Source: Prorocentrum cordatum (lineage: Eukaryota; Sar; Dinophyceae; Prorocentrales; Prorocentraceae). From it: DNA of 64,000 bases. The position numbers and the translations under genes were made by a program. The stretch is taken from the NCBI GenBank assembly GCA_963575745.1, contig CAUYUJ010019605.1:110001-174000 (forward strand). The letters are read 5' to 3'. Shown one piece after another: positions 32,241 through 41,917 of this stretch. Each line of letters starts with the position of its first letter. The first letter of the stretch is position 1. The notes below the pieces were generated by a model. It saw nothing but the letters and a program-made list of their open reading frames with translations. It was not told the origin of the DNA and made no database searches.

Positions 32241-32687
32241 GGAGGGTTTCTCCAAAGGGCTTAGGCGACTCCTCCTCCTCCTCCTCCTCCTCCTCCTCCT
32301 CCTCCTCCTCCTCCTCCTCCTCCTCCTCCTCCTCCTCTCCTCCTCCTCCTCCTCCTCCTCCCTTCTCCTCCCTTCTCCTCCCTCTCCTCCTCCTCCTCCT
32401 CCTCCCTCCTCCTCCTCCTCCTCACTTCTCCCCCTCCTCCTCCTCCTCCTCCTCCTCCTCCTCCTCCTCCTCCTCCTCCTCCTCTCCTCCCCTCCTCCTC
32501 CTCTTCCTCCTCCTCCTCCTTCTCCTCCTCCATCTCCATCTCCTCCTCTATCTCCTTCTCCCCCTCCCCCTCCTCCAACTCCTCCATCCTCCATCTCCTC
32601 CTCCATCTCCTTCTCCCCCTCCCCCTCCTCCACCTCCTCCTCCTCCTCTTCCTCCTCCTCGGGTTGCCTACGGCCCCGGGGGAAACC
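32241..32687 (+). repeat. CTC microsatellite enclosed by inverted repeats
   Basis: About 390 bp of CTC/TCC triplets, flanked on the left by GGGTTTCTCCAAAGGGCTTA and GGCGAC, and on the right by GGGTTGCCTACGGCCCCGGG and GGAAACC. The flanks are imperfect inverted repeats of each other. The same arrangement is at 55961-56100, and the left flank recurs at 63724. Confidence 0.8.
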
Positions 32688-33079
32688 GCGCACCATATGC
32701 GCCCCCAGGAGATGCCACCATTTCTGGGCGCGGGGTTTCGGGAACCAGCCATTTGTCTTGTTGTTTGCAGGTGGTCTTCAGAGGTGTGGGCCGGTGGAGG
32801 CAGCGAGCAGCCAATCTGAGCCATTTTCTGACCTCGACGGCGCGGCACAGGGGCTGGAAGGGCGAATCTGCGGTTAGCACGTTGCGGGGCTGTAGGCCCG
32901 GACGAGGGGCCAGCCAGTCTCCCCGGACCCCCTCTCGCTGGCCCGTGCGTGGGAGCCCGACCCCCGCCCTCCTTCCCCCCCCCTCCGCTGCGCCGGGCAG
33001 GGCGTCATAGAAGCACTGCCAGCTGCTTCTTGAGCACGGTGCTCCAACCTTGGGGCCCCCCATTGTCGACTAGACGTGT

Positions 33080-33241
33080 AGAGTGACCTTTCGCCAGAGT
33101 GACCTTTGCGGTGCGGGCACAGATGGGCCCCCCGGTCGCCGAGTGCGAGGCTGCAGCAGTGGCTTGCGCGCCCAGGTTTGGTCCCCCCGCAGACCCCCAG
33201 ACGCCGCGCACGAAAGGTCATTCTTGCCCGGGGTCACTCTT
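33080..33241. mobile_element. fold-back element with GAGTGACC inverted ends, copy 2
   Basis: 162 bp. AGAGTGACCTTTCGCC and AGAGTGACCTTTGCGG on the left; GAAAGGTCATTCTTGCCC and GGGTCACTCT on the right. Partner of 25299-25455. Confidence 0.6.
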
Positions 33242-33507
33242 GCATGTAGCCGACATTGGCGGGGCCCCAGGCGGCGCTGCGGTGCTCGACGCTCCCTCCC
33301 GCCGAGCAGATCCGATCCGAGCCGGCCTGGGTCCAGGAGCTGGTCCCTGGCTGGCCCCGTGTTGCCGCGATCCCAGAGGGCATCCGGCACGCGATCTCGC
33401 ACCGACGTGCTCGGTTCTGTCCGCCTTCGCCGTACTTATAGCCACGGACGCGTTCCGCCGGCGGCCCGACCGCTCGTTGAACCCACCTCGCCGCAGACCA
33501 GAACAAA

Positions 33508-33720
33508 TTTGGCTTTGTACAGCAGGTTCGGGTCAAGTCGGGCCCGTCCCTCTACATGAGGAGTATTCAAAAGTAGTCAAACAATAGTCGGGGGGCGATC
33601 TTTTGAGCATTTTTTGATGATTTTGGGGCTATTTTTGGACAATTTTTTATTTATCCTCCAAAATCCCCCTGTAGGGGGACAAGCCCGACCTAAGTTTGGC
33701 TCTGTGCAGCAGGCTCGGGT
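33508..33720 (+). repeat. 28-bp direct repeat bracketing MITE family 1 copy 1
   Basis: TTTGGCTTTGTACAGCAGGT (33511) and TTTGGCTCTGTGCAGCAGGC (33695), each followed by TCGGGTC, lie on either side of the MITE at 33536-33691. Confidence 0.7.
33536..33691. mobile_element. MITE family 1, copy 1
   Basis: 156 bp with inverted ends AGTCGGGC..TCCCTCTACA / TGTAGGGGGACAAGCCCGAC. AT-rich interior with CAAACAATAGTC and TTTTTGA phrases, no coding capacity. Related copies are at 33802, 38468 and 55633. Confidence 0.8.
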
Positions 33721-33801
33721 CGCACTGCGCGGGGTGCCCCCGCCGCCGTTGGCGCGGCGGCGACCCCCCGCGCGCGGGCGCTCGGTGGCCTACTATAGTT
33801 A

Positions 33802-33952
33802 AGTCGGGCGTGTCCCTCTACAGGAGGGATATTCAAAAATAGTCCAATAATAGTCAGGGGGCGATTTTCTTACTATTTTTGCCCATTTGGGGGTATTTTT
33901 TGAGTATTTCATTTTTCGCCCCAAATCCCCCTGCACGGGGATACGCCCGACT
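33802..33952. mobile_element. MITE family 1, copy 2
   Basis: Ends AGTCGGGCGTGTCCCTCTAC and GGGGATACGCCCGACT. Inverted symmetry extends outward: CTATAGTT at 33793 and AACTATAG at 33954, giving 33793-33961 overall. Confidence 0.8.
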
Positions 33953-34349
33953 GAACTATAGGGAAGCCGTGACCGCCGAGGGTTGAGCGATCCACGCGGT
34001 GTCAGCATCAGTAGCCGACACCGATGTCATCGCGGGATGCACTGCACAGTCGACGCGTCAGATACAAGACAGGCCTGCTAGCAGGTGCTCCACACAAGTT
34101 TCTCGTCCCTCGATGGCCCCGGGGACCCGCAGAAGCTTCGGGGCACCTCGGGGCCCTGAAAGATCGACGAAGAACGTGCCCTAACATTTCTTATGACAAG
34201 ATTTCTTATTGCAGGTTTTTTATTGCACGAGCTGTTCCCTGGCCAGACGTGCCCGCAGGGGTCTCGCCAGAATACATGCTCAGCTGCGTGTGTGGCTCAA
34301 GCGGGTGCGGTGCGCAGAGTTGGGGGTCAGCTTCGCAGACATAAGCGTT

Positions 34350-35765
34350 ATGGCAATTTGCCGTCGTCGGAGGGCTTCATGCTGTACGTTGCTCAGCCTT
34401 GCTTTGGTACGCTCGCTCACGCAGCCTCCAGCCTTTGTGCAGCCTCCGAGCACCAGTATGCAGAAGAGGTTGCCCCGCTGGGGAAAGAGGACGCCTCCCG
34501 AGACGCGCGGCAGCTCTGAGCATACCTACGCCGAACATGCCTCGGCACGGGGAGAGGGCTTCGATCTCAGGCTCGCGGCCGCAGCCGCCGCTGCTGTTGC
34601 GAGCTACACGGCTTTCGCCTCCTCGTCGGCGGGCAGGCGGGTAAAGGCCGCGGCTCCGCGCCGCGCGGCCCTGGAGGAGAGGGTCAACGGTGCTGCAGGG
34701 GCTCCGGCACCAGTTGCCGCCGCCCCTGGGAGGCTCCACTTGCCTGCTCCGCCCAAGCCGCTACCGGAGTTTTATGAGTTGCCTTTGGAGGCTTATGCGC
34801 CCCACCTCAGCCTCAGCGTGGCTTCGACCCTCCTCTTTGCATGCGCATCTCAGCTCCTGGGTGCTCCATGGGTTTGTGCGCTGGCGGGGGCCTGCGCGGT
34901 GCCACTGCTCTTCTTCCAGCACGACGTGGGCCATGCGCTCAGCAGATGCCGCGGACAGACTCACATCGACTTATGTGCTGCCATAGCATTGGTCACAGGC
35001 ACCTACTGGGGAGCAAGCCCTTGGAGGGTTCACACGAGGCATCATTGCAAGACTGGTGATTACTACGCGTGGATGATTCCAGACGTGGATGAGCGTTTCG
35101 GCGGCGACGTCGACGATTTCCTTGGGCCTCTTCGCCAGGGGAATCCGCTGGGAGCGGACGCAACGAAGAATCCAGTGCTTCGAGCAGCTGTAGTTGCTGG
35201 ATCAATTCTGGCAAGCTTGTTCACCTTCCAGCTTATGTTCGTCATCCAGGCATTTGCTGAGCTTCGCCACTATGGCCAACACAAGGCAGGTCCCACTCAC
35301 GGAAGCAGAGCGGCAGCAGACGAGGACATGATCCGGGGAGCCATCATTACATTCATTCATTTGTGCCTTGGTTTGGCGTGCATGGGTCCAATTGGCTACT
35401 TATCATTCAGTCTTGGTATGAGTGGAGCTCTGCAGATATTTGCAGCCGGATTTCATCAACCGGAGGGTGTTGAGAATTATGCCCCGAGCCATTATTATGA
35501 CCGCCAGGTAAACAGTGCTACAAACTTGAAGCACCCCGATTTCCCACTCATGCACTTCCTCACATTTGGTGGCAGTGGCTATCACATTGAGCACCACCTC
35601 TGGGAAAACGTGCCAGTCATCCATCTGCCTAAGCTTGCCTCCACGGCTCGCGACTACTGCAAGGCCCATGGCCTTCAGTATCGCGAGGTGACGTTTACAG
35701 ACGCCTGGAGCTCTTGGCTGCAGGAGGGCTGGCGCTTGTCTGGGATATCTTCCAGTGCGCGGTGA
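34350..35765 (+). CDS. plastid-targeted membrane fatty-acid desaturase
   Basis: 471 aa from ATG 34350, apparently without introns. Three histidine boxes of the membrane FA_desaturase family (PF00487) are intact: HDVGH (residues 191-195), HTRHH (228-232) and HIEHH (412-416). Hydrophobic segments lie around 154-185, 280-302 and 332-362. These di-iron enzymes insert double bonds into acyl chains. No cytochrome b5 domain is seen, so the electron donor is likely external, for example ferredoxin if plastidial. The N-terminus looks like a class-I dinoflagellate plastid leader: hydrophobic signal (CTLLSLALVRSL), FVQPP at 29-33, a Ser/Thr/Arg-rich stretch, then a second hydrophobic segment (LAAAAAAAVASYTAFA, about 75-90). 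T-rich sequence with TTATTGCAG at 34206-34214 upstream could accept a spliced leader. Substrate position is not predictable. Confidence 0.9.
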   Translation: MAICRRRRASCCTLLSLALVRSLTQPPAFVQPPSTSMQKRLPRWGKRTPPETRGSSEHTYAEHASARGEGFDLRLAAAAAAAVASYTAFASSSAGRRVKAAAPRRAALEERVNGAAGAPAPVAAAPGRLHLPAPPKPLPEFYELPLEAYAPHLSLSVASTLLFACASQLLGAPWVCALAGACAVPLLFFQHDVGHALSRCRGQTHIDLCAAIALVTGTYWGASPWRVHTRHHCKTGDYYAWMIPDVDERFGGDVDDFLGPLRQGNPLGADATKNPVLRAAVVAGSILASLFTFQLMFVIQAFAELRHYGQHKAGPTHGSRAAADEDMIRGAIITFIHLCLGLACMGPIGYLSFSLGMSGALQIFAAGFHQPEGVENYAPSHYYDRQVNSATNLKHPDFPLMHFLTFGGSGYHIEHHLWENVPVIHLPKLASTARDYCKAHGLQYREVTFTDAWSSWLQEGWRLSGISSSAR

Positions 35766-36180
35766 TCCGCAAGAGCTTTGCACGCCTGCTCGGAGACGTG
35801 CGAGGGTACAGACCTTGCGCGGCTGACTCAAGAGAGGTCCGTAATTTGCCAGCTCATAAGAGGCCAGCCGAAGAAGTGAGCACCTGTCAGTCTTTGGAGT
35901 CGCTATCCTCAGTGAGATGCGGGTACACCGTTCGAGACACGGCATCATTGTACAGTTTGCAGGCTCGCATCTTGCCAGCTAGCGTTGAAGCGCGGTCTTC
36001 ACGCTCAGGGAGATCAGGCAGCCTCAGAAGCCTGCAGGCTTACAGGCTGCAGACTTTTAGGCTCATGGTGCAGCCTGCAGACTTCCATCCTGAGCCTTAA
36101 AATGGTGCGCTCAGCTGCGGCCTGATCGGCGCCCAGGGGCTGCCGGCCCGCCCGCGTGACGGCCAGGCCCCCGTCCTCTC
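35766..36180 (+). other. 3' region of the desaturase gene
   Basis: No further gene is seen. A local repeat of CTGCAGnCTTnnAGGCT-type phrases occurs at 36020-36090. Dinoflagellates usually lack AATAAA signals and none is evident. Confidence 0.4.
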
Positions 36181-36985
36181 CATGGGGCGTGGCTCTGAGC
36201 CAGCCGTGCGGTCCCGAGTCGTTGGGAGTGCGCTGGCTTGCGGCCAGCGAGATGCAAGGGGTCTTGAGGTTATGATGCTACTCCTGGGAGGTCAAAGTTG
36301 GCGTGGTCGAAAACTGGCCCAATCAATCTGGCACAATTCCGCTCAATTCATTTTGGCACAACCGAATTCCGCACAGTTCTTGGTTTCATCTGGCCTAATC
36401 TGGCTCAGCGGCCCCCTAATCCGCTTCATAGCCTGTTATAGTTCTTACGAAGACCTCTCAGGATTTGCTTCCGAACTGAGGGAGATTGACCCTGAGGTTT
36501 TTGTCGCCTTCGGCCTCCTCGGCCCTTCCCTCAGAGGAGCAAGAGGTCATGATAAGGACACGTTCCAGGGTTTTCGAGGTTCCCAGGATTTCCCATACCT
36601 CCCAGTGTTCCACACCTGCTGCGCCGCGGGATACTCTGGAAATCCTGAAACGTATCCCGAGCCAATCTTATCACGACGTCATTCTCGCCCTGCTCCCGGG
36701 GCCCAGGCATCCCGGGCCCGATGCCGTCGCGACACGGTTCGGGATTGGCGGCCGGTTGCTGCCCCAGGGCTCAGGGCATCGCTCGGGTGGCGCCAGAAGT
36801 GCCCCTGGCCCGGTGTGCCCCCAGGATCTCCAGGGATAGCCCCCGCGGCCTCCAGAGAACCCCTCGCGAGGCCCAGAGGGCTCCAGGGACTCCACAGTGG
36901 AGCGAAAAGCTGGGGGCACCTTGGGCCATGGGCACCTCTGGCAATGCGGCGACCCCCGATGCTTCACGCTTAAGTTGCCAGGATC
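36181..36985. other. no gene recognised
   Basis: Open frames exist on both strands without recognisable motifs. GGCACAA/TCTGGC short phrases repeat at 36315-36410. Confidence 0.45.
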
Positions 36986-37595
36986 CCACTCCGGGGTGCG
37001 ATTCCGAGTCGCGGGGTGCAGCCCTCTTTCGAAGAAGACATATCGGCATACAGTCGGGGCGCTGAAGAAGGAACCCTTTTCGTTGGGGAGGGGCTCGGTG
37101 TTCCTTGATTGTTGTGCAGTTTGCCCTGGGTTTCCCGAAGGTTTTTCATGGGGAATCGAAGTTCAACTTTTGGGAAACAGGGGCCTCGTTCCTTACTGAG
37201 GGTTCCTTAGGTCAACGCTCCGACTGTATCGGCATAGGCATGAACTTCCGAAGTTCCGCGCGGATTTCTTTGGACCTGCGCTGGGGCCCTCCCCTGCGGC
37301 GCCTCCAGCGCCCCCTCCCAGGCGCGCTCCGCGCGCCAGGGCGGCGGGGCCCGGCGCAGAGTCAGGACGTCCGCGCGGGGCTCCGGCGGCTTCTGTTCTT
37401 CGTCGTGCCGCTGCTCCTCCGCCCTCTGCTCCCGTCGGCCCTCCCTCTGCTGCCAGAGCTCGACGCCCGGGTGCGATTCCGAGGCGCAGGGTGCGGCCCT
37501 CCCGCTCGCGAGTCCGAGTCGCATGGTGTGGCAGCCCTCTCGCTCTCGAAGGCCGTCGTTGTGCGAGAGCTCCTCGCAGATAGTGAGTCGCGGAT

Positions 37596-37746
37596 GGGGG
37601 GCCACGTGCGAACCCTGCCACTACCCCCCACGATTTCTGAGGGGGAGGGTGAGGATAACTTCGTTCGGGAGCTCCAGAGCGAAGTGAACCCCACCCTCCC
37701 CCTCAGAAATCGTGGGGGGTAGGGGTAGGGTTCGCGCGTGGCCCCC
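37596..37746. mobile_element. 151-bp fold-back element
   Basis: Two inverted arms of about 55 bp. Left GGGGGCCACG, then CACGATTTCTGAGGGGGAGG; right CCTCCCCCTCAGAAATCGTG, ending CGTGGCCCCC. A central loop of about 40 bp contains GAGCTC. The sequence could extrude as a long hairpin. Confidence 0.8.
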
Positions 37747-38134
37747 TGGCGGAAGCATCCGCTCGTATTTGATTGAATTCAAATCGGCGATAGGCGCCCA
37801 GCAGCGCTCAGTAGCGCCAAATTGCGCCCTGCAGCGCCCAGTAGGGTCCACTACTAGTGCGCAGACAGCAATTCAATAGCGCCCGATGGCGCCCATCAGC
37901 GTCATGTGGGGGAAGTGAGCGCTTGGGCGCGCTTTTTGGCGCCATGGAGTTGCGTTCTGACTCCTCTCCTTGATACCTTTCGGAGTCATCGGATGCAGCA
38001 CCTTCCGCTCCCGGCGGCCCTCCTGTTGGCAGCGGTTGACGCCGGGGTGCGATTCTGAGCCGCAGGATGCTGACCTCGAACGTCGGACGTCCCGCCACCA
38101 GTGGGGGCCTCCGCGGTCCTCGAGCCCGTCCTCC

Positions 38135-38295
38135 CCCCTCCTCCTCCTCCTCCTCCTCCTCCTCCTCCTCCTCCTCCTCCTCCTCCTCCTCCTCCTCCTC
38201 CTCCTCCTCCTCCTCCTCCTCCTCCTCCTCCTCCTCCTCCTCCTCCTCCTCCTCCTCCTCCTCCTCCTCCTCCTCCTCCTCCTCCTCCTCCTCAC
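38135..38295 (+). repeat. CTC microsatellite
   Basis: About 53 near-perfect CTC triplets. GCGGTCCTCGAGCCCGTCCT occurs on both sides (38112 and 38316). Confidence 0.95.
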
Positions 38296-38467
38296 TCCTC
38301 CTCCTCTTCCTCCGCGGTCCTCGAGCCCGTCCTCGTGCTGCCAGAATTCGACTCCCGGGTGCGACTCAGAGCCGCAGGATGCAGGCTTTGGGCTCCCTGC
38401 GGCCTCCGTGTTGCCAGAACGCGGCCCCTGGGTTGCGATTCTCAGTCGCGGGATGCAGCTTCCTTTC

Positions 38468-38604
38468 AGTCGGGCGTGTCCCTCTACAGGGGGGCTATTC
38501 AAAAATAGTTAAAAATAGCCTGGGATTTTTTTTTGTAGAAAAAATAATATAACTATCTTTAATTATTCGTCCAAAATCCCCCCGTAAGGGGACACGCCCG
38601 ACCT
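38468..38604. mobile_element. MITE family 1, copy 3
   Basis: 137 bp. Left AGTCGGGCGTGTCCCTCTAC, right GTAAGGGGACACGCCCGACC. AT-rich interior with ATTCAAAAATAGTTAAAAAT, as in copy 2. Confidence 0.8.
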
Positions 38605-39172
38605 AATGATTTCTTGCTCCTGGTGGCCTTCGCGTTGCCCGAAGTCGATCCCCTGTGAGCAGGTTGTAGCCAGCTCGCTTCCGGCGGCGTTCGTGTGGGT
38701 GTTGCCAGAGCTCCGCTTCCGAGTCGCTCCCAGGCCCAGGGCACAGGAACCCGTTCTTCGCCCGCTAATTTTCGGGGAACCGTAAGACTCGAGAACGCTG
38801 GAACTCGGCTTTGCCGACGCTCTTTGACGAGCGTGTCCTGGACCTTGGCGGTCCAGTTTTCGTGGGATGTCTGCAGCGGGAGCTCGCGCCAGATTTCAGA
38901 CCGGGTCTCGTCATTGTCATGATGGCCCCGTCAGGCCAACCCGAGACCCCCGAACCCAGTCTTACAGCGGAAACCCATGCCAAGAAACATCTTGCTCGCC
39001 TCCAGGGTTTCTTGAGTTTCGATGGTTTTGCTATGGAGCAAGCGTGGCGTTCCCACACCAAAAATCAAGGGACGTCCTGGGGTCTCCAGGTTGGGCTTCT
39101 TGTGGAAGGAATTTTGTGGTCGAGCTCCAATTGTACGTCTCCTCGAGCTTTCAGAGTCGAGAGGCGCATTGC

Positions 39173-39201
39173 TAATCCGATAGCCCTTATAACGGCGACG
39201 A
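39173..39201 (+). repeat. left terminal inverted repeat of the 16-kb element
   Basis: Starts TAATCCGATAGCCCTTATAA then CGGCGACGA. It is the exact reverse complement of 55604-55632. Confidence 0.95.
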
Positions 39202-39204
39202 TGG

Positions 39205-39275
39205 AACACAGTGCCGGGGAACTGCTTTGAACATCACCAGTCGTTCAAAGCAGTGCCCCGGCACTGCTTTGAACG
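39205..39275. repeat. left subterminal hairpins
   Basis: A decayed copy (39205-39232, ACAGTGCCGGGGAACTGCTT) is followed by an intact 34-bp hairpin at 39242-39275. Its arms are CGTTCAAAGCAGTGCC and GGCACTGCTTTGAACG around a CC loop. Copies recur at 47370, 47412, 55530 and 55565. They may be transposase-binding or structure-forming sites (inference). Confidence 0.9.
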
Positions 39276-40080
39276 ATGCGGAAATGCGATCAGCAGGAGC
39301 CTTCGTCTGTTCCTTCTCCTCTTCTCGTCGCTGTATGCTCTTCCTTGTCCTCCCTCCTCCCCCGTTCCCTCTCTAATTAATTACCTCGTTCTCCCAGTCT
39401 CACGCGCACTCTTCCTCCCCCCTCTCCTCCTCCTCTTCCTGCTTCTCCTCCTCGTCCTCCTCCTCCTCCGCCTCCTCCCCCTCATTTGTTATATTTCTCC
39501 GTCCTTGTCCTCCTGTCCCCGTTCTCCTTCTCCCTCTCCTCCTCCTCCTCCTCCTCGTCGTCGTCGTCCTCCTCCTCTTCCTCCTCCTCCTCCTCCTCCT
39601 CCTCCTCTTCCTCCTCCTCCTCCTCCTCCTCCTCCTCCTCCTCCTCCCCTTCTTCCTCCTCCTCCTCCTCCCCCTTTTCCTCTCCCTCCTCCTCCTCCTC
39701 CTCCTCCTCCCCCTTCCCCCTCTTCCTCCTCTGCTATCACTCCTCCATAATTCCTGTCCGCTCCTCCCCTTCACTGATCTTCCTCTTCGTCATCATCATC
39801 CCTTTCGTCGCACGCCTCTTAATCCTCAATCGGTTCCCAATCTTCTCGACTTTCTTGTCATCCGCGTCCTTGGCTGTTGGAGGGGCCTCAGGAATTCTCA
39901 GGGCTCTTGTGTTGCACGCGAAGGCACACCTCCCAGGAACGCATCATCCTCCTCACATTCACCCTCCTCCTCCTCATCCTCCTCCTCCATGCACGTTCGG
40001 CTCAAGCCCGCGCCGACGGTAGGTTTCACGGCGGTTGGGCGGGCTCGCGCCCGCCTCCGCGGCCTGCAGTCGGGGCAGAG
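39276..40080 (+). promoter_or_regulatory. left subterminal region with CTC tract upstream of gene A
   Basis: No gene. A CTC/TCC-rich pyrimidine tract covers 39415-39740, and a shorter one (CTCCTCCTCATCCTCCTCCT) lies at about 39965-39990, 90 bp before the gene A ATG. All six genes of the element have such a pyrimidine tract upstream. It could serve as the polypyrimidine part of a spliced-leader acceptor (inference). Confidence 0.5.
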
Positions 40081-41247
40081 ATGCGTGCAGGGTGGGATGA
40101 CAAAGCGGAAGAGGAAACACGGGCCGCAGTTGCGGATTCTTCAAAGAGCAGCGGCGGCGGTTGGGGAACAAGTGGGGGTTGGGGCGGCCGCAGTGGCGGA
40201 TACGGCGGCGGAGGTGACCGCAGTGGCGGCTGGGGCGGCGGAGATTCTCTTGGCGGATGGAGAGGAAAAGCGCAGGATGGCGGCGACGGAAGTGACCGCA
40301 GTCGCGGATGGGAGGGCGGCGGATGGGGCGGCAACGGATGCGAGGGTTGGGGAATGGAGGGCGCCCGCTGGTGGGACGACGAGGGTGGCTGGTGGAATGC
40401 ATGGGAAGGTGGCCGCTCGAGTGCCTCGGCAGGTTCTCCTGCCGCGGAGCCCGCGGCCGCAACAGCGGCGGGCAAAGGAGGCGGTCCCCTGCTTCCCCCA
40501 GGGCGCGAAGAACAAGGCGCAGTTGCGCTGTTTCAAATTGTGCGCAATGAGCCGCTGCCAATTTTCAAGTTGGAATTCTTCGAGAACTTCAGGGCGAACT
40601 GGAACGGCAATTATAAGCAGCACAACGCGGCCTTGAAGTGGTTCCGAGACGAGTACGAAGACCGAGAAAACCCTTTCGGCAGCCGCACGCCCGTCTTCGG
40701 AGGTACCGCAGTTGCGGAGGAAATTTCGAAGATCCTTAAGTACCGCGCAAAGGGGAAGGCGCAGGACAACAGGGATTGGGACTGGGACCACACTGTCAAA
40801 GTGCCGTGGTCTTGGCTGGAGATGGTCGCGCAGATGGATGGACCTACAATGCTGCGCGTCGTGTGCGGCCCTGACAATGACCGCAGTCGCGGGTTGGTCC
40901 GCTGCGAGTGCCGCCCGTGCCCTAGCAGTCTCGACAACATGAGGCACACGAAAGGGGTGGACAGAGGACAGGCGCAAAGAATCCCTCTGCCCCAGTGGGA
41001 TTTCGTCCTCATCCGCGACGACGGCTCGGGCATTCGCGTCCACCCATCCTGGTCTAGCCCGAAGTTCAACACGTATGAGGTGGAGCCGCACTCGCATCCC
41101 GTGCGGGGCCCGAGGGCAGGTCTCGGCAAGAGCGATGGCCACGGAACGTTCACGTTCTGGAAGATGCTGCACGCCCATCCGAATCCTGGGCGGTTCGACG
41201 CGAGCAAGGGGGCGCAGCTGCAACCGCGGTGGTCCGCGCAGCCTTGA
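40081..41247 (+). CDS. gene A: Gly/Trp-rich N-terminus plus conserved-looking globular domain, unknown function
   Basis: 388 aa from the first ATG of the frame (40081). Residues about 20-125 are a low-complexity GGWGGRSGGYGGGG-type region of the sort seen in RNA-binding or phase-separating proteins. Then comes a Ser/Ala/Pro linker. From about 165 to the end is a normal-composition domain (IFKLEFFENFRANWNGNY, WDWDHTVKVPWSWLEMV, CECRPCPSSL, GTFTFWKMLHAHPNP) that I do not recognise. Palindrome copies at 40124, 40188, 40218, 40296, 40706 and 40881 lie inside the gene, read as AVA, RSGG or RSRG. It is first in the row of six, with a 670-bp spacer to the next. It may bind nucleic acid; this is a guess from composition. 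Confidence 0.7.
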   Translation: MRAGWDDKAEEETRAAVADSSKSSGGGWGTSGGWGGRSGGYGGGGDRSGGWGGGDSLGGWRGKAQDGGDGSDRSRGWEGGGWGGNGCEGWGMEGARWWDDEGGWWNAWEGGRSSASAGSPAAEPAAATAAGKGGGPLLPPGREEQGAVALFQIVRNEPLPIFKLEFFENFRANWNGNYKQHNAALKWFRDEYEDRENPFGSRTPVFGGTAVAEEISKILKYRAKGKAQDNRDWDWDHTVKVPWSWLEMVAQMDGPTMLRVVCGPDNDRSRGLVRCECRPCPSSLDNMRHTKGVDRGQAQRIPLPQWDFVLIRDDGSGIRVHPSWSSPKFNTYEVEPHSHPVRGPRAGLGKSDGHGTFTFWKMLHAHPNPGRFDASKGAQLQPRWSAQP

Positions 41248-41917
41248 CACCGCAGTTGCGGGATTGCGCAGCCATGGAACCGCAGTTGCGGGGACCGATC
41301 GCGTGACGCCGCGCTCGTTTGACTCACTATGCGCGCTTTCGGCCGCAGTTGCGGCGCTGCCTTCTAGCGACTTCATACAGCTTGGCCGCAGTTGCGGCGC
41401 TCCCACGACTGACCGCTGTAATTAGGTGCTTCGGGCGCGCATCACCTCCGTTGAAGTTGAAGCACTCGGACGTTAATTAGCGCGGCCGCAGTTGCGGAGA
41501 CAGGTACTTAAACAGATGGATCCGCAGTTGTTCGTCGTCCTCGTCGCCCCTTCCCCGTCGTCCTCGTCGCAGTCTCCTCCCTCCGCCTTTCCTCCTCGTC
41601 GCAGTTCCTTCCGTTGGCCGTAGCCCGCCTCCGTTGGCCGAGTCATTTCCCGTCGTCCTCGTCGCAGTCCCCCCCGAGGGCCGCAGTTGCGGACTTTGTT
41701 GATTCCTCCTCCTCCGTTTCTGCCCCGTCATCCTCGTCGCAGTCCCCTTGCTCCTTTCACCCTCGTCTGAGCTCTTCGCGCCATCCTCTTCCGTCGCGTC
41801 CTCTCCATCCTCCTCTTCGCCTTCCTCGTCCTCATCCCCGCCGTCTCCCTCGTTGTCCTTCCTCTCCCAAGCCGGCCGCAGTTCCCCCGTCGGACGGGGG
41901 CCGCGCGCGGCCACGCC
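41248..41917 (+). promoter_or_regulatory. spacer A-B with six palindromes and a pyrimidine-rich leader
   Basis: No gene. Palindromes stand at 41250, 41280, 41343, 41386, 41486 and 41681. From 41530 to 41870 the + strand is CGTCGTCCTC/TCCTC-rich, ending about 45 bp before the gene B ATG. The phrase CGTCGTCCTCGTCGCAGT recurs at about 41560, 41654 and 41725. Confidence 0.6.

Larger units (their letters stand above)
36990..38740 (+). repeat. interspersed TGCCAGA..GGGTGCGATTC..CGCAGGnTGC motif
   Basis: A roughly 50-bp phrase (TTGCCAGAnnTCGACnCC, then GGGTGCGATTCnGAGnCGCA and GGnTGCnG) recurs at about 36979, 37448, 38015, 38337 and 38410, with partial copies at 38635 and 38700. The arrangement is dispersed rather than strictly tandem. 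Confidence 0.65.

Noticed and set aside
41617-41660. Second spliced-leader relic (CCGTAGCCCGCC...TTGGCCGAG)
   Set aside because: Needs a 4-base gap and several mismatches; too weak compared with 53384.
40000-41700. Arg/Pro/His-rich minus-strand ORFs opposite the element's genes
   Set aside because: Shadow frames kept open by GC-rich codons and by the palindrome, which lacks stops on both strands.
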